Positions 19,915-29,914 of a stretch of 64,000 nucleotides of DNA are shown here, one piece after another. Origin of the DNA: Myxococcota bacterium (lineage in GTDB: Bacteria > Myxococcota_A > Polyangia > Polyangiales > Houyiibacteriaceae); the NCBI GenBank assembly GCA_020629955.1, contig JAHDCI010000003.1:1-64000 (forward strand). Reading direction: 5' to 3'. The position numbers and the translations under genes were made by a program. The notes under the pieces were generated by a model, which worked only from the letters and a program-made list of their open reading frames with translations, did not search any database and was not told the DNA's origin. The stretch's first letter is position 1, and each line of letters opens with the position of its first letter.

Positions 19915-20675
19915 GTCGATTCCTTCTTTTCCTTTGCGCGGTCCATCGTGTCCCTTAGCTCGCGAATCTTTGCGCTCGTCGCCCCGTCCAAACGCTCAAG
20001 GACTCGCAGGGCAAGGCGCCGCGTCGCCTCAGCGTCGCCGGCCTCCAGGAGGTCCACGATCCGCTCATACGTTTTCACGATCGCGGACGCATTCAGCATA
20101 AAGGCAGCTTCAAAACCTCGATTGCCGAGGATGATTCTTTGCACGGTGTTGAAGAGCAGCTCGAGCGCGAGATTATTGGTTGCCCGCACCATGCCCTGCG
20201 CGAAACGAAGGTCGGCCTGCATGAACTTCCGTGGCGAAGTAACGAGCTCATGCAGCTCCGCGACGATCGCCCGGAGGTGACGAATATCGTCTTCGCCGGA
20301 GCGTTCACACGCGAGCGTCACGACCTCCACCGCGATGAGCCGACGAACCTCCAAGAGCTGCTCGATCAAACGTACCGGCAGCTCTCCCCCCGAAAGCGAA
20401 AGCTGCATCAGGTGACCAATGACTTCAATGCCGCCGGACTCTCGAAAGTCGCGAACTCGGTTGCCTGCGCCGTGTTCTTTGGCGATGAGTCCCTCCGCCT
20501 CCAGCGTGGACAAGGCGGAACGAAGGGACAGACGGCTGACGTCGAGTGACGTCGCGAGTTCACGTTCCGCGGGAAGGGTGGTGCCAGGCGCGTACTCATT
20601 CGATAGAATGGCGCGGCGAAGCGTTCCCGCGACGGAATCCGCAACCGTGGTTTTCGAATTGGTATCACCACTCAT
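19911..20675 (-). CDS. FadR/GntR-family transcriptional regulator
   Basis: LPAERELATSLDVSRLSLRSALSTLEAEGLI; FCD-type C-terminal region. Confidence 0.92.
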   Translation of the reverse strand: MSGDTNSKTTVADSVAGTLRRAILSNEYAPGTTLPAERELATSLDVSRLSLRSALSTLEAEGLIAKEHGAGNRVRDFRESGGIEVIGHLMQLSLSGGELPVRLIEQLLEVRRLIAVEVVTLACERSGEDDIRHLRAIVAELHELVTSPRKFMQADLRFAQGMVRATNNLALELLFNTVQRIILGNRGFEAAFMLNASAIVKTYERIVDLLEAGDAEATRRLALRVLERLDGATSAKIRELRDTMDRAKEKKEST

Positions 20676-20688
20676 TGGTATTACCAAT
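20659..20688. promoter_or_regulatory. Tandem FadR/PdhR-type operators (TTGGTATCACCA and ATTGGTATTACCAAT)
   Basis: Two TGGTnnnACCA sites 16 bp apart at the start of the FadR-family gene; the second is a 15-bp perfect palindrome. Confidence 0.7.
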
Positions 20689-20868
20689 ATCAGGCAATCC
20701 CCAGTGGGGCAAGTGATTTTGGCGAAGGGGGGTTCAGTGTCCGTGAAGGTGTATCCTCATCTGGAACGATATTCGAGTGTGTATCCTCGACCCAGGTCAA
20801 CGAAGGTCTCATCATAACCTTATCGGCGTGTTGGAAAACAAAGATAAAGCCGCCGGAAAGGTCTTGAA

Positions 20869-21951
20869 ATGAAGTCTCCATGTGTATCCTTGAATTTCTC
20901 CGTTTTCTGTCTCCTAGTCGCTGCCTTGGGCTCTGCCTGTGCGCCCGGTGTTTCCAAATCGGAGGCCGCTGCGCGCGATGGCATCGATCCGGCGGACGGC
21001 GCGGATTACTGCGAATTGAATGGCTGGTACGGTGACGGTGAGTGCGATGAGTTCTGCGTGCGCGCCGATCTGGATGATTGCGTCTCCTGTCTGGCGATTC
21101 CGGAATGCGACCCTGGATACTCCCAGGTGGAAACGTGCGCGCCCGGTAGTGAGTGCATGGAGCTCAGCCTCTGCGGCGTGACCATTCTCTGCGAGGCCAA
21201 CGCGGTAAGCTGCGCCGCCGTTCCGACGTGCGAAGAAGGCGAAGAAGAAGTTGAAAGCTGCGAAGGTTCGGAGAACTGCGATGCACGCAGCCTTTGCGAC
21301 CAGACCATCTACTGTCGCCGAGATGAGGTGCGCTGTCTGGCTGAACCGGTCTGTGCGGAGGGCGAGGCCGAGGTCGAGTCGTGCGAAGGGCGTGAGCCGT
21401 GTCATGAGGTTCGGGCCTGCGGCGTCGTGAAGTATTGTGAGCCGGTCGCGACCTGCGCCGCGCTGCCAGTCTGCGAAGCGGACGAGAGCGAGGTGGAGAG
21501 CTGCGAGGGCATCGACTTCTGTGAGCCCCGATCGATCTGCGGGACGACCATCTATTGCGAGCGCCCTGCCGTCGCTTGTGCCGCCGTCCCCACCTGTTCC
21601 GAGGAAGAGGTCGAAGTGGAGAGCTGCGAGGGACGTCCGGATTGCCATGAGGTTGAGGTCTGCGGCCGGACCATCTTCTGCGAAGAAGCCAGTGTGACCT
21701 GTGCCGCGATCCCTGTTTGCGCGGAAGACGAGGTGGAAGTGGAGAGCTGCGAAGGGCGCGAGGATTGCTACTCGGCGGAGCTCTGCGGTCACACGATTTT
21801 CTGCGAAGCGGATGGTGGCGTGACCTGCGCGGCGTTCCCCACGTGCGGCGAGGGAGAACGTTACGTCTCCGAAGAAGAGTGCCTGCGTCGAGACGATTGT
21901 TATGCCGTCTCGCTTTGCGGCTCGACCTCCTACTGCGCACCTATCGAATAG
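20869..21951 (+). CDS. Secreted cysteine-rich tandem-repeat protein
   Basis: Signal/lipobox region, YCELNGWYGDGECDEFC motif, then seven ~40-aa six-Cys repeats. Confidence 0.88.
   Translation: MKSPCVSLNFSVFCLLVAALGSACAPGVSKSEAAARDGIDPADGADYCELNGWYGDGECDEFCVRADLDDCVSCLAIPECDPGYSQVETCAPGSECMELSLCGVTILCEANAVSCAAVPTCEEGEEEVESCEGSENCDARSLCDQTIYCRRDEVRCLAEPVCAEGEAEVESCEGREPCHEVRACGVVKYCEPVATCAALPVCEADESEVESCEGIDFCEPRSICGTTIYCERPAVACAAVPTCSEEEVEVESCEGRPDCHEVEVCGRTIFCEEASVTCAAIPVCAEDEVEVESCEGREDCYSAELCGHTIFCEADGGVTCAAFPTCGEGERYVSEEECLRRDDCYAVSLCGSTSYCAPIE
21088..21948 (+). repeat. Seven intragenic tandem repeats (~120 bp each)
   Basis: Consensus CAAxPxCxEgExEVESCEGxxxCxxxxxCGxTIxCE read from the translation. 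Confidence 0.85.
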
Positions 21952-22040
21952 CGAACGCCTCGCATGTTTGAGGACATCATCCTTTGATAGAGTAGCGAGA
22001 CGCGTGGGCCCCCGCCGGCGCGTCTCGCTTGTCTTCGCGT

Positions 22041-22871
22041 ATGCCTTCGAAACCCAACGTCTTCGACTATCTCGATTATCGCGACTACCTGCGCGATACC
22101 TACGAGTTCAAGAAAGCCGAACGCTCAAGCTTTTCGTATCGCGCGTTCGCGCGCCGTGCGGGAACGAAGGCGCCGAATCATCTGAAACGCGTGATCGATG
22201 GGGATAGACACCTCGGCGCGGCCGCGATGCCGGGCTACCTACGTGCGCTCGATCTGAGCGGCGATGAAGCGGAGTTTTTTCAGGAGCTCGTCGCGCTTGC
22301 ATCGAGCAAGACGCTTCGTGCGCGCCGCGAGATCCTCGCGCGGCTCAATCGGTTTCGGGGATACCGCGCCGCTCAGCATCTCGATGTTGATTTCCGCGAA
22401 TATCATAGCGAGTGGTACATCCCCGCAATTCGAGAGATGGTGGCGACGCCGCACTTTCGAAATGATCCGAAGTGGATTGGTCAGCGTTTGCTTCCGAAGG
22501 TGTCGTCCAAGGACGTGAAGCGGGCGCTCGCCTTGCTCGAACGACTCGGCATGATCGAGAAAGTGGGCGATGATTATCACGCGTCCCACCCCGTGGTTTC
22601 AACGGGAGCCTTGGTGGAGCGCGTGCACGTTGCGGCATTTCACGAGACGATGAGTCGAAAGGCCGTCGCCTCCATCGAAGAGGTGCCTCATGCGCTAAGA
22701 GAGCTTGGAGGCTTGACCTTCTCGGTCGGAGAAGATCAGTTAGAGGCACTCAAGGCACGCCTTCGAGAAATTCGGCGCGAGCTGATCGCATTCGAGGAGA
22801 CAGGGACCCGGCAGCGGGTGGTTCATGTCAACATTCAACTCTTTCCGCTGACTGAGAATTTGGAGAAGTAG
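22041..22871 (+). CDS. TIGR02147-type protein
   Basis: VFDYLDYRDYLRDTYEFKKAERSSFSYRAFARRAG...FHETMSRKAVASIEEVP.... Confidence 0.85.
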   Translation: MPSKPNVFDYLDYRDYLRDTYEFKKAERSSFSYRAFARRAGTKAPNHLKRVIDGDRHLGAAAMPGYLRALDLSGDEAEFFQELVALASSKTLRARREILARLNRFRGYRAAQHLDVDFREYHSEWYIPAIREMVATPHFRNDPKWIGQRLLPKVSSKDVKRALALLERLGMIEKVGDDYHASHPVVSTGALVERVHVAAFHETMSRKAVASIEEVPHALRELGGLTFSVGEDQLEALKARLREIRRELIAFEETGTRQRVVHVNIQLFPLTENLEK

Positions 22872-22872
22872 C

Positions 22873-23541
22873 GTGCGTTTGAGGAAAGTCCTTCTTGTTC
22901 TGCTGAGCCTCGTCGCCGGCGCTTGCGTTGCGACGGATACGGGGAACCCGAGCGCCAGCGTTAATCTCGATGCACTTCTTCCTCCCCAGGTCGGGGTTGC
23001 GTCGTTTCCGGATCCTTTTGTCGTGGAAGCGGCGGCCGGAACCGCCAACCCGGCGGAAGGCGAAATCGTCTTCCGAATCGCAGCCCCGGGCGGAGAAGAT
23101 GTCCGGGTGAATGTGGAGGCGGACGGGCGCTTTGCAGCGGCCATTCCGATCGCCGAGATGGGCTCTTTGGTTCAGCTCGAGCATCGATACGTCGGCGGCC
23201 CAGGAGAAGTCGCGCTCCTTACGATGACGTATGAAGAAGATGTCCGCGTCGCGGCGGAGCTTGCCGGCTGTATTCAAATCCCTCGCTACATCGACTCGAC
23301 CGAGGGCGGGATCGTAGAGCTGCAGATCGAGAACACCTGCAGCGAAGAGGTGCGCTTTGGAGCCGCGCGCGTGCGTGGCGAAAGCGGCGCCCGAGTCGAC
23401 GACGCCCCGACCGCACTGCCCGCGGGAGAGAGTGGAAGGATCACCCTGAATCTACAGGCTGGCGCAGACGATATTCTTCTGATCCCGATCGCGGCGCCCC
23501 AGGTCGACCAACGGGTGGTCTCTATCTACCCGGCGCTCTGA
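22873..23541 (+). CDS. Lipoprotein with TDTGNP motif after the lipobox
   Basis: GTG start; LSLVAGACVATDTGNPS. Confidence 0.75.
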   Translation: MRLRKVLLVLLSLVAGACVATDTGNPSASVNLDALLPPQVGVASFPDPFVVEAAAGTANPAEGEIVFRIAAPGGEDVRVNVEADGRFAAAIPIAEMGSLVQLEHRYVGGPGEVALLTMTYEEDVRVAAELAGCIQIPRYIDSTEGGIVELQIENTCSEEVRFGAARVRGESGARVDDAPTALPAGESGRITLNLQAGADDILLIPIAAPQVDQRVVSIYPAL

Positions 23542-23765
23542 TTCGATGGCCTTCTGGGCCGCACCGGCCAGAGCTCGTTTCGGGGTTTCGAATATCGCTT
23601 CACGGCGCTTTTGAGCACTCACCCGCCATCCGGCCTTTTCACTGCACGCGAATATTCGGCGTCAATGTGGACGCGTCGGCGCACACAAAAATTCCGCAAT
23701 TCGACAATGGGAATAAATCAGCGGGCTTGCTAGAGTCTGCGCCCAGCGCCTGCTAAGGAGTTCCC

Positions 23766-24377
23766 ATGCGCCGTATTTTGATTTCCCTCGCTATGTTTGC
23801 CTCTCTCGCCGCTTGTGGTGGAGCGGGTCGTGCCGATATCACGATCGCCCCGATGCCCGATGGCGCGAGCTTTCACGGTGTTTGGCAGTCTCCGCAGTAC
23901 GGAGATATGCATCTGTGCCAGACGGGGAGTAGTGTGATCGGCGATTACGAAAAGGATGAGCGCCGGGGCCGAATCCAGGGAACGATTCAAGGCAATACGC
24001 TCCGCTACACGTGGGAAGAGCGGCGCCAGATGGTCGTCGGACGAACGCAGGTCACCCGCGGCCGGGGCTACTTCCAGCTGGTTTTGGGCGAAGACAACAA
24101 TCAGTACTTCACTGGCGAGTGGGGGGTCGACGAGCAAGAGACCGGAGGCGGACCTTGGAACGCTGCGAAGCTCAATGAGCGTCGCCGTCCGACGCGCTGC
24201 ACCAGCATGGAAAGCTCTGGCGGTTCGTCGAGTAGCTCCTCCGGTGGATACGACGACTACGATTCATCCGATAGCTACGATAGCAATAGCGATAGTGGTT
24301 CAAGCTACGAATCCGATACGCCGACCGACAACAGCGACGTGGATACAGAAGCGCTCGAAGGGCTCGACGAGTTCTAA
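23766..24377 (+). CDS. Lipoprotein with Ser/Asp/Tyr-rich C-terminus
   Basis: MFASLAACGG lipobox; GGSSSSSSGGYDDYDSSDSYDS. Confidence 0.8.
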   Translation: MRRILISLAMFASLAACGGAGRADITIAPMPDGASFHGVWQSPQYGDMHLCQTGSSVIGDYEKDERRGRIQGTIQGNTLRYTWEERRQMVVGRTQVTRGRGYFQLVLGEDNNQYFTGEWGVDEQETGGGPWNAAKLNERRRPTRCTSMESSGGSSSSSSGGYDDYDSSDSYDSNSDSGSSYESDTPTDNSDVDTEALEGLDEF

Positions 24378-24421
24378 GCGTGGCTCAATCGCTTGAAGGT
24401 CGACGCTCCTGACCGACATTG

Positions 24422-24451
24422 CGCCCTCCTGCGATCTTCGTTTGGAGGGCG
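24422..24451 (+). terminator. Terminator-like hairpin
   Basis: CGCCCTCC...GGAGGGCG. Confidence 0.45.
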
Positions 24452-24464
24452 TTTGAATATCCCC

Positions 24465-24878
24465 ATGACGATTCGAAGTTCTTTCCTCTGGTTCTCTTGT
24501 GCGCTCCTTAGCGCTTGCGTCAGTCCATCGACGCTCGCCATTCAAGGAAGTTCCCTCGTTTCCGGCGCGAGCGGGGAAGTTCAACTTGAGCAGGTCGAAG
24601 GCGGTTCGTGGATGGTGAGCGTTGCCCTCGAGCAGCTTCCGGCACCGGAGCGAATTGGGGGACAGCACCGCTACGTGGTTTGGGCACTCCTCGAAGGAGA
24701 GGTGATCGCCTCGGAGACCGTTCGCTACGTCGAAGAGCATCGAGCGGGACGGTCGATGCTCGTCGCTCCAGAGCGTCCGGATCGCTTGATCGTTTCTGCG
24801 GAGCGCAGTGAACACGAGAGCGTTCCGAGCGAGTTCCTTCTTTTCGATGATGCGCTGACGGAAGCTGCGGAGAGGTAA
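24465..24878 (+). CDS. Lipoprotein, hypothetical
   Basis: SCALLSACVSP lipobox. Confidence 0.7.
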   Translation: MTIRSSFLWFSCALLSACVSPSTLAIQGSSLVSGASGEVQLEQVEGGSWMVSVALEQLPAPERIGGQHRYVVWALLEGEVIASETVRYVEEHRAGRSMLVAPERPDRLIVSAERSEHESVPSEFLLFDDALTEAAER

Positions 24879-24883
24879 CGTTC

Positions 24884-25306
24884 TCAGAACTCAGGGAGCG
24901 GACGGATCTCCGCCTCGGGGTCGACCGCTCGACGTGCCAACACTTCATCGTCTTCGCGGCGCACCACCAGTTCGAGCCGTTCCCGTCGAAGGATGAGCGT
25001 CTCGGTATTGGGCCCCCACCAACACTGGGCGCGAACCAGTTCACCCTCGGTCGGTCGTTGATGGGTACACGCGCCCTCGAAGATTCCAAGCGGCGTCTCT
25101 TCTCGAAGGCCCGTATGCGCGATCAGGACGAGCGTCACTTCGGTTTCCGGGGCTTCGTCTTCGTCGGTCTCCTGTTCTTCGAAGCGAAGGGAGACGACGA
25201 GCGGCGGCGTACCTTCTTCGGGAGCGGCGATCGCGGGTCTCGGCGCCGCGCTTCCACAGGCAGAGATGGCCAGGATAAGAGGGGCCAGTTTGAGGAGTGA
25301 GCTCAT
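24884..25306 (-). CDS. Lipoprotein, hypothetical
   Basis: [11 protein letters not shown] lipobox. Confidence 0.7.
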   Translation of the reverse strand: MSSLLKLAPLILAISACGSAAPRPAIAAPEEGTPPLVVSLRFEEQETDEDEAPETEVTLVLIAHTGLREETPLGIFEGACTHQRPTEGELVRAQCWWGPNTETLILRRERLELVVRREDDEVLARRAVDPEAEIRPLPEF

Positions 25307-25962
25307 ACGAGCATCTTACGTCCGGTGGCCTGGATTTTCTTGTCGCCGTCGCCCCGCTTGATGCGCTCGGGAATTGCGAGGCCCCGCTCAACCGCGGGCC
25401 GGGCGCGGATCGCATCATGCCAACGCTGCAAAGCATCGAGGCCGTCTAGCGTGAGCCCGGACCACTCGTAGGTCCGAACCCAAGCGAAGTTCGCGATGTC
25501 GGCGATGGAATAGTCTCCCGCCAGGTACTCCGTTTCGTTGAGTCGGCGGTTGAGCACCTCGAGGAGACGACGCGATTCCCGCTGGTACCGTTCGATGGCG
25601 AAAGGGATCTTCTCTTCCGCGTAGCGAAAGAAGACATTGGCCTGCCCCATCATCGGACCGACCCCGCCCATCTGAAACATCAACCATTGGATCGCGCGGG
25701 ACCGCCCTTCTGCGCTCTTCGGCAGCAGCGCATCGAATTTCTCGGCGAGGTGCAAGAGAATGGCGCCCGACTCGAAGATCGGAAAGTCACCATCCACGAG
25801 AACAGGGATTCGGCCGTTTGGATTGAGCTCGAGAAACCACGCCTCCTTTTGCTCCTTCTTTCGGAAGTCGATCGGCTTTACTTCGTAGTCGACGCCGAGC
25901 TCCTCAAGAGCGATTGAAATCTTGTGTCCGTTGGGGGTAGGGGCGGTGTAGAGCGTTAGCAT
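25303..25962 (-). CDS. Glutathione S-transferase
   Basis: [64 protein letters not shown]. Confidence 0.93.
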   Translation of the reverse strand: MLTLYTAPTPNGHKISIALEELGVDYEVKPIDFRKKEQKEAWFLELNPNGRIPVLVDGDFPIFESGAILLHLAEKFDALLPKSAEGRSRAIQWLMFQMGGVGPMMGQANVFFRYAEEKIPFAIERYQRESRRLLEVLNRRLNETEYLAGDYSIADIANFAWVRTYEWSGLTLDGLDALQRWHDAIRARPAVERGLAIPERIKRGDGDKKIQATGRKMLV

Positions 25963-25994
25963 CGTTTCTTCTTTTTCGTAGGTATCTAGTGCGT

Positions 25995-26140
25995 GGTTCA
26001 CATCGCTAGAAGGGCCCTCTTCCGCCAGGAACGCGGAGGCGAGCTTCGCTTTTCCTTCGATATACTCGGCATGTCGTTCGTTGACCGAAGCTCGCCTCGG
26101 CGCCCCTGACGAAAGATCATCCCTTCTCTCGATGTGATCC
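25995..26140. mobile_element. MITE-like palindromic element, copy A
   Basis: Terminal inverted repeats GGTTCACATCG/CGATGTGATCC; ~83% identical by hand alignment to copy B; most of its length can fold as one imperfect hairpin. Confidence 0.75.
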
Positions 26141-26221
26141 CCGCACCAGTCTGTAGCCCGCTCCGCGAAGAGGAAAGGGTTTTGGTCCCTCCGGTGCATT
26201 CCACGATACGCTGGTGCAAGA

Positions 26222-28576
26222 ATGGGAACGCTGCGGCAGCCTTGTAGAGAGTTATGCCTTCGCGGGCTGCGCGTTTCACTCGCTGCCCATTTTGCGCTTT
26301 TCGTCTCTTTCGCTGCTTCCGCGTGTGACGGTGAGCCCGAGGTTGCGCCGTCCGTAGAAGAAGAACGTTCGCCGGCTCCAGCCTCGTTCGAGCGTTCTGC
26401 GCCCACAGAGGTCTCCTCCGCGGAGCCCGCAACGGTCCCTTGCACGGGGCCGACGCCAATTCGGATCTCGGTGGAAGACGAACAAGCGCTCGACGAAATC
26501 ATCGATGCGGAGCTTTTGAGGGGGAGAATACCTGGCGCCGTCGTCGTGCTGGGAGATGCGGACGGGGTCGCGTTTCGGCGTGCCTATGGGGACGCAGCGA
26601 GAGTCCCAGTGACAAGACCGATGCGAGAGGACGCCATTTTTGACCTCGCCTCAGTCACCAAGCTCGTGGTGGCGATCGCTGCGCTTCGCTGGATGGAGGA
26701 GAACGAGACTGGCAGCGAACAGGCGTTGGTCGATTCGGTCCTTCCGGAGCTCGCTGGCCGCGGAATTCGGCTCGCCGACTTACTTGGGCATACGGCTGGG
26801 TTTGCGCCCGCAAATCCGCTTTCAGAATATGGTGAAGATCGCGAAGACTCGATCGCAACACTTCTTCAGCACGCAGGGGGACGAGGCGGTTCGGAGCGAC
26901 GCTATTCGGACGTCGGCTATATCGCGCTCGGTGCGTACCTCGAACGAGCGACGCACCAGTCCCTTCAAGAGTTCCTAGAGGAGTATCTTATTTCCCCGGC
27001 CGGCCTTCATGAGATGGGGTATCGAAGCGTCCGCTTTGGAGCCGGAGCGCTGGCGGAGCGTCTGGTTCCCACCGAGTTCGCGGCGCGCAGGGGGGCTCCG
27101 CCCCCGATGATTCACGGGATTGTCAACGATCCGCGCTCGTTTCGACTTGAGGGAATGGCAGGAAATGCTGGGCTTTTTTCAACAGCAGACGATCTCGCTG
27201 CTCTTGCAAGGAAACTCCTCGAACGCGGCTTCTTGACCGAGCGTTCGCGACGTCTCCTCAGCCAATGGACGACCGCCGAGACGGGCAAGATCTCGCAAAG
27301 TGGCTACACAGGAACTTGGATTGGAATCGACCTCGAATCGGCTCGCTTCGCGATCGTGCTGACCAACCGAGTTCACCCAAACGGGGAAGGGAGAGCCCAG
27401 CGTCTCCGTGCTCGTATTCGGCGAGCCTGGGCGGGAATGCGCCTTCGGCCGGGAAACTCCTCGCGTTCGGTTTATACCGGTGTCGACGTGCTTCGATGTG
27501 AGGGTTTTCTCTCACTTCAGGGGCATCGCTTAGCAATTTTGACCAACGGAGCCGCGCGCGCGCGTGACGGAATGCCAACATGGAGACTGCTCGATCGTGA
27601 AACGCAGCTTGTGCGAATTTTCACACCGGAGCACGGCCTTAGCGCTGGATCCGAAGGGGAAATTCCGAGCGAGGGACGCGTCATTAGCCTTTTTGGTCAG
27701 CGCCGAGCGCCGCGTGCCGAGGACTTTGAAGGGGTCGATCGGCTTCTAATTGACCTTCCGGACGTGGGCGTCCGTTTCTTTACGTACGCATCCACAGCCC
27801 TCGCGACGCTGCGAGTCGCTGCCGAACACAATGTTCCCGTGACCGTCCTTGATCGCCCCAATCCACTTGGAGGGCAGGTGCGTGGACCGATGCTTGACCC
27901 GGCGATGTCGTCTTTCGTGAATTATCATCCGCTTCCGATTCTTCACGGATTTACCCTCGGGGAGCTTCTCCATTTTCTCGCGGATGCGAACGACTTGCCC
28001 CGTCCCGAAATCGTGCAGGTACGGGGTTGGCACCGGGCATTTCGTTTCTCCGAAACCGGCCTACGGTGGGTGCCTCCATCGCCCAATCTCGGTACGTTCG
28101 GACAGGTCAGGCTCTATCCGGGAATCGCGCTTCTGGAGGCCAGCAATCTCAGCGTGGGGCGCGGCACCGACGACGCATTTCGGGTCGTTGGCGCGCCGGG
28201 CGTTGACTCGGAAGCGTTACTCACAGAGCTCGCCTTTCCCGGCGTTCGCTTCGCTCGCGCGCGATTTCGACCTCGATCCGGCCCCTATCGCGGTCAACGA
28301 TGTCAGGGGGTGCGGATGACGCTCTTGTCCGATGACGTGGATGTTGTTGGCCTCGGGTTGCATCTTTTTGCGGTGTTTTCGCAAACGCAGGCGATGTTTG
28401 AGCCCCGTCGAAGCGACCGGATGCTTGGGCGAGTCGGAGCTGCCGAGGCCCTGCATAACGGAGAACCCGTCGAAATCGCAGCTCAGCGGGAGGCTCTAGA
28501 GGAGTTCACTCGGATTCGTCAGTCTGTGCTGTTTCCGGAGTACGCTGAAGGTTCTGCGGCAGCCGGCGCGCGATAG
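26222..28576 (+). CDS. Beta-lactamase-like serine hydrolase fused to DUF1343/NamZ-like exo-beta-N-acetylmuramidase
   Basis: N-terminal domain: DLASVTK (SxxK), RYSDVGY, LLGHTAG. C-terminal domain: [63 protein letters not shown]. Confidence 0.9.
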   Translation: MGTLRQPCRELCLRGLRVSLAAHFALFVSFAASACDGEPEVAPSVEEERSPAPASFERSAPTEVSSAEPATVPCTGPTPIRISVEDEQALDEIIDAELLRGRIPGAVVVLGDADGVAFRRAYGDAARVPVTRPMREDAIFDLASVTKLVVAIAALRWMEENETGSEQALVDSVLPELAGRGIRLADLLGHTAGFAPANPLSEYGEDREDSIATLLQHAGGRGGSERRYSDVGYIALGAYLERATHQSLQEFLEEYLISPAGLHEMGYRSVRFGAGALAERLVPTEFAARRGAPPPMIHGIVNDPRSFRLEGMAGNAGLFSTADDLAALARKLLERGFLTERSRRLLSQWTTAETGKISQSGYTGTWIGIDLESARFAIVLTNRVHPNGEGRAQRLRARIRRAWAGMRLRPGNSSRSVYTGVDVLRCEGFLSLQGHRLAILTNGAARARDGMPTWRLLDRETQLVRIFTPEHGLSAGSEGEIPSEGRVISLFGQRRAPRAEDFEGVDRLLIDLPDVGVRFFTYASTALATLRVAAEHNVPVTVLDRPNPLGGQVRGPMLDPAMSSFVNYHPLPILHGFTLGELLHFLADANDLPRPEIVQVRGWHRAFRFSETGLRWVPPSPNLGTFGQVRLYPGIALLEASNLSVGRGTDDAFRVVGAPGVDSEALLTELAFPGVRFARARFRPRSGPYRGQRCQGVRMTLLSDDVDVVGLGLHLFAVFSQTQAMFEPRRSDRMLGRVGAAEALHNGEPVEIAAQREALEEFTRIRQSVLFPEYAEGSAAAGAR

Positions 28577-29438
28577 GTCCCCAATCGAGCAGCTTTTCGA
28601 CGTGAAAGAACGGGGCAAAGGCCACCATTGTGAGCTGGTAGACAAAGCCGATCGCCATCAGCAGCAACACCCCGAAGTGAAAGCCCCACACGCTCCACGA
28701 CCACCACTTGCCGAGTCGGTGCGAAAGGACTGCAGCGGGCGCTCCGAGTTCCAAGACCAGCGAAAACCAGCCAAGTCCCTGGAAGAGACTTGGGAAAGCC
28801 AGTAGCGCGACACCGATGGGTGAGTGTGCACTGCCCAGTTCAATCTTTCGCACGTTCACGAAGGCGATGTAGTTTCGGAGGGTCTCTCCTTCGGCAAGGG
28901 CGAAGCCGCTGTTGCGGATTTTGGCAATACCGGCCAGCAGATAGACGAGGGCACACACGGCGGCCATCAGCTTGATAGGCCAGCCGTAGTGCGAGGGGAG
29001 ATCTCGCTTCGCTCTTGCTTGCTGAGCATCAAAGCTGAGGACGTCAGCACTTCTCGTGAGCGCTAAAATTCCCACATGCAACACCAAGAGGTTGTCCGTG
29101 TGGAGAATTTTTCCCCAAGAATTTGTGTAGGTTAGCACCCATAGGAGCATCCCAGCATAGACAGGCGCGAGAAACCGATGCCGGTAGCCGAGCAGGAACG
29201 CACCCGCCAAGATGAGGGTGATGACAACGAGAACACGGTACACCCAAGGGAGGGTCGGTGTTTCGGCCAACGTCACAATGCCCACAGGCTGAAATCGCGG
29301 GATTTCGTCGAGCGCGTAACTGAGCAAGTGGGGAGTTCGGATCAACAGGTAGATGAGTCCATAAAGTCCAACAATGATTCGAAGAACTGCCAGGCGCTCG
29401 GCTGGCGCGCCCCTTAGCCACCACCGATGAGGCATCAT
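28506..29438 (-). CDS. HTTM-domain membrane protein
   Basis: Multiple TM segments; LRIIVGLYGLIYLL, HTDNLLVLHVGILAL, YLLAGIAKI. Confidence 0.8.
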   Translation of the reverse strand: MMPHRWWLRGAPAERLAVLRIIVGLYGLIYLLIRTPHLLSYALDEIPRFQPVGIVTLAETPTLPWVYRVLVVITLILAGAFLLGYRHRFLAPVYAGMLLWVLTYTNSWGKILHTDNLLVLHVGILALTRSADVLSFDAQQARAKRDLPSHYGWPIKLMAAVCALVYLLAGIAKIRNSGFALAEGETLRNYIAFVNVRKIELGSAHSPIGVALLAFPSLFQGLGWFSLVLELGAPAAVLSHRLGKWWSWSVWGFHFGVLLLMAIGFVYQLTMVAFAPFFHVEKLLDWGPIARRLPQNLQRTPETAQTDESE

Positions 29439-29914
29439 CGGCGCACCTCACAGCTCACGCGGATGTCCCTTTCGGTCGCGGCTTCGGCGTCTTCGAAGTA
29501 CGCAACAGCATCGAAGGTCGACATCGAGAGTTCGACTTGCTCAACGTCCCGAAGGTCCTCTTCTCCAGCCACGCGCTCCGCAATTTCCGCACAAAAGGCG
29601 CTCGCCCGCGGGGAGTGGAGCTCCCGGTGAATCGTCATCATCGACTGCAGAACCTCGCGATTTCCCGAAGAGATCATCGGCGCGAGAGGAACTTTTTCTC
29701 CATTCGATCGCACGCCGAGCGCCTGAGCGAGCACCATGCCGGGATCCGGGCGCCCATGGCTGAACATCGGAAAATCACTTAAGGGGAAACTATCTTGAGG
29801 CGGCGTCCGAAATGCTGGGAAAAGTACAGCACCCATGAAAAACAGGCTCAGGGCAGCGCACCACACAGCTCCCTTTAATGGTGGGATCGGTTCTTTCAAC
29901 GGGTCAGAGCTCAC
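29435..29914 (-). CDS. Hypothetical membrane protein paired with the HTTM gene
   Basis: Overlaps HTTM gene by 4 nt; FPLSDFPMFS motif after a TM. Confidence 0.7.
   Translation of the reverse strand: MSSDPLKEPIPPLKGAVWCAALSLFFMGAVLFPAFRTPPQDSFPLSDFPMFSHGRPDPGMVLAQALGVRSNGEKVPLAPMISSGNREVLQSMMTIHRELHSPRASAFCAEIAERVAGEEDLRDVEQVELSMSTFDAVAYFEDAEAATERDIRVSCEVRR

Noticed and set aside
25963-26502. N-terminal extension of the GST ORF reading through MITE copy A (…[16 protein letters not shown]…)
   Set aside because: The corresponding frame in copy B contains stop codons and GST homology begins exactly at the ATG at 25962, so the shared peptide reflects nucleotide similarity of the repeat rather than coding.
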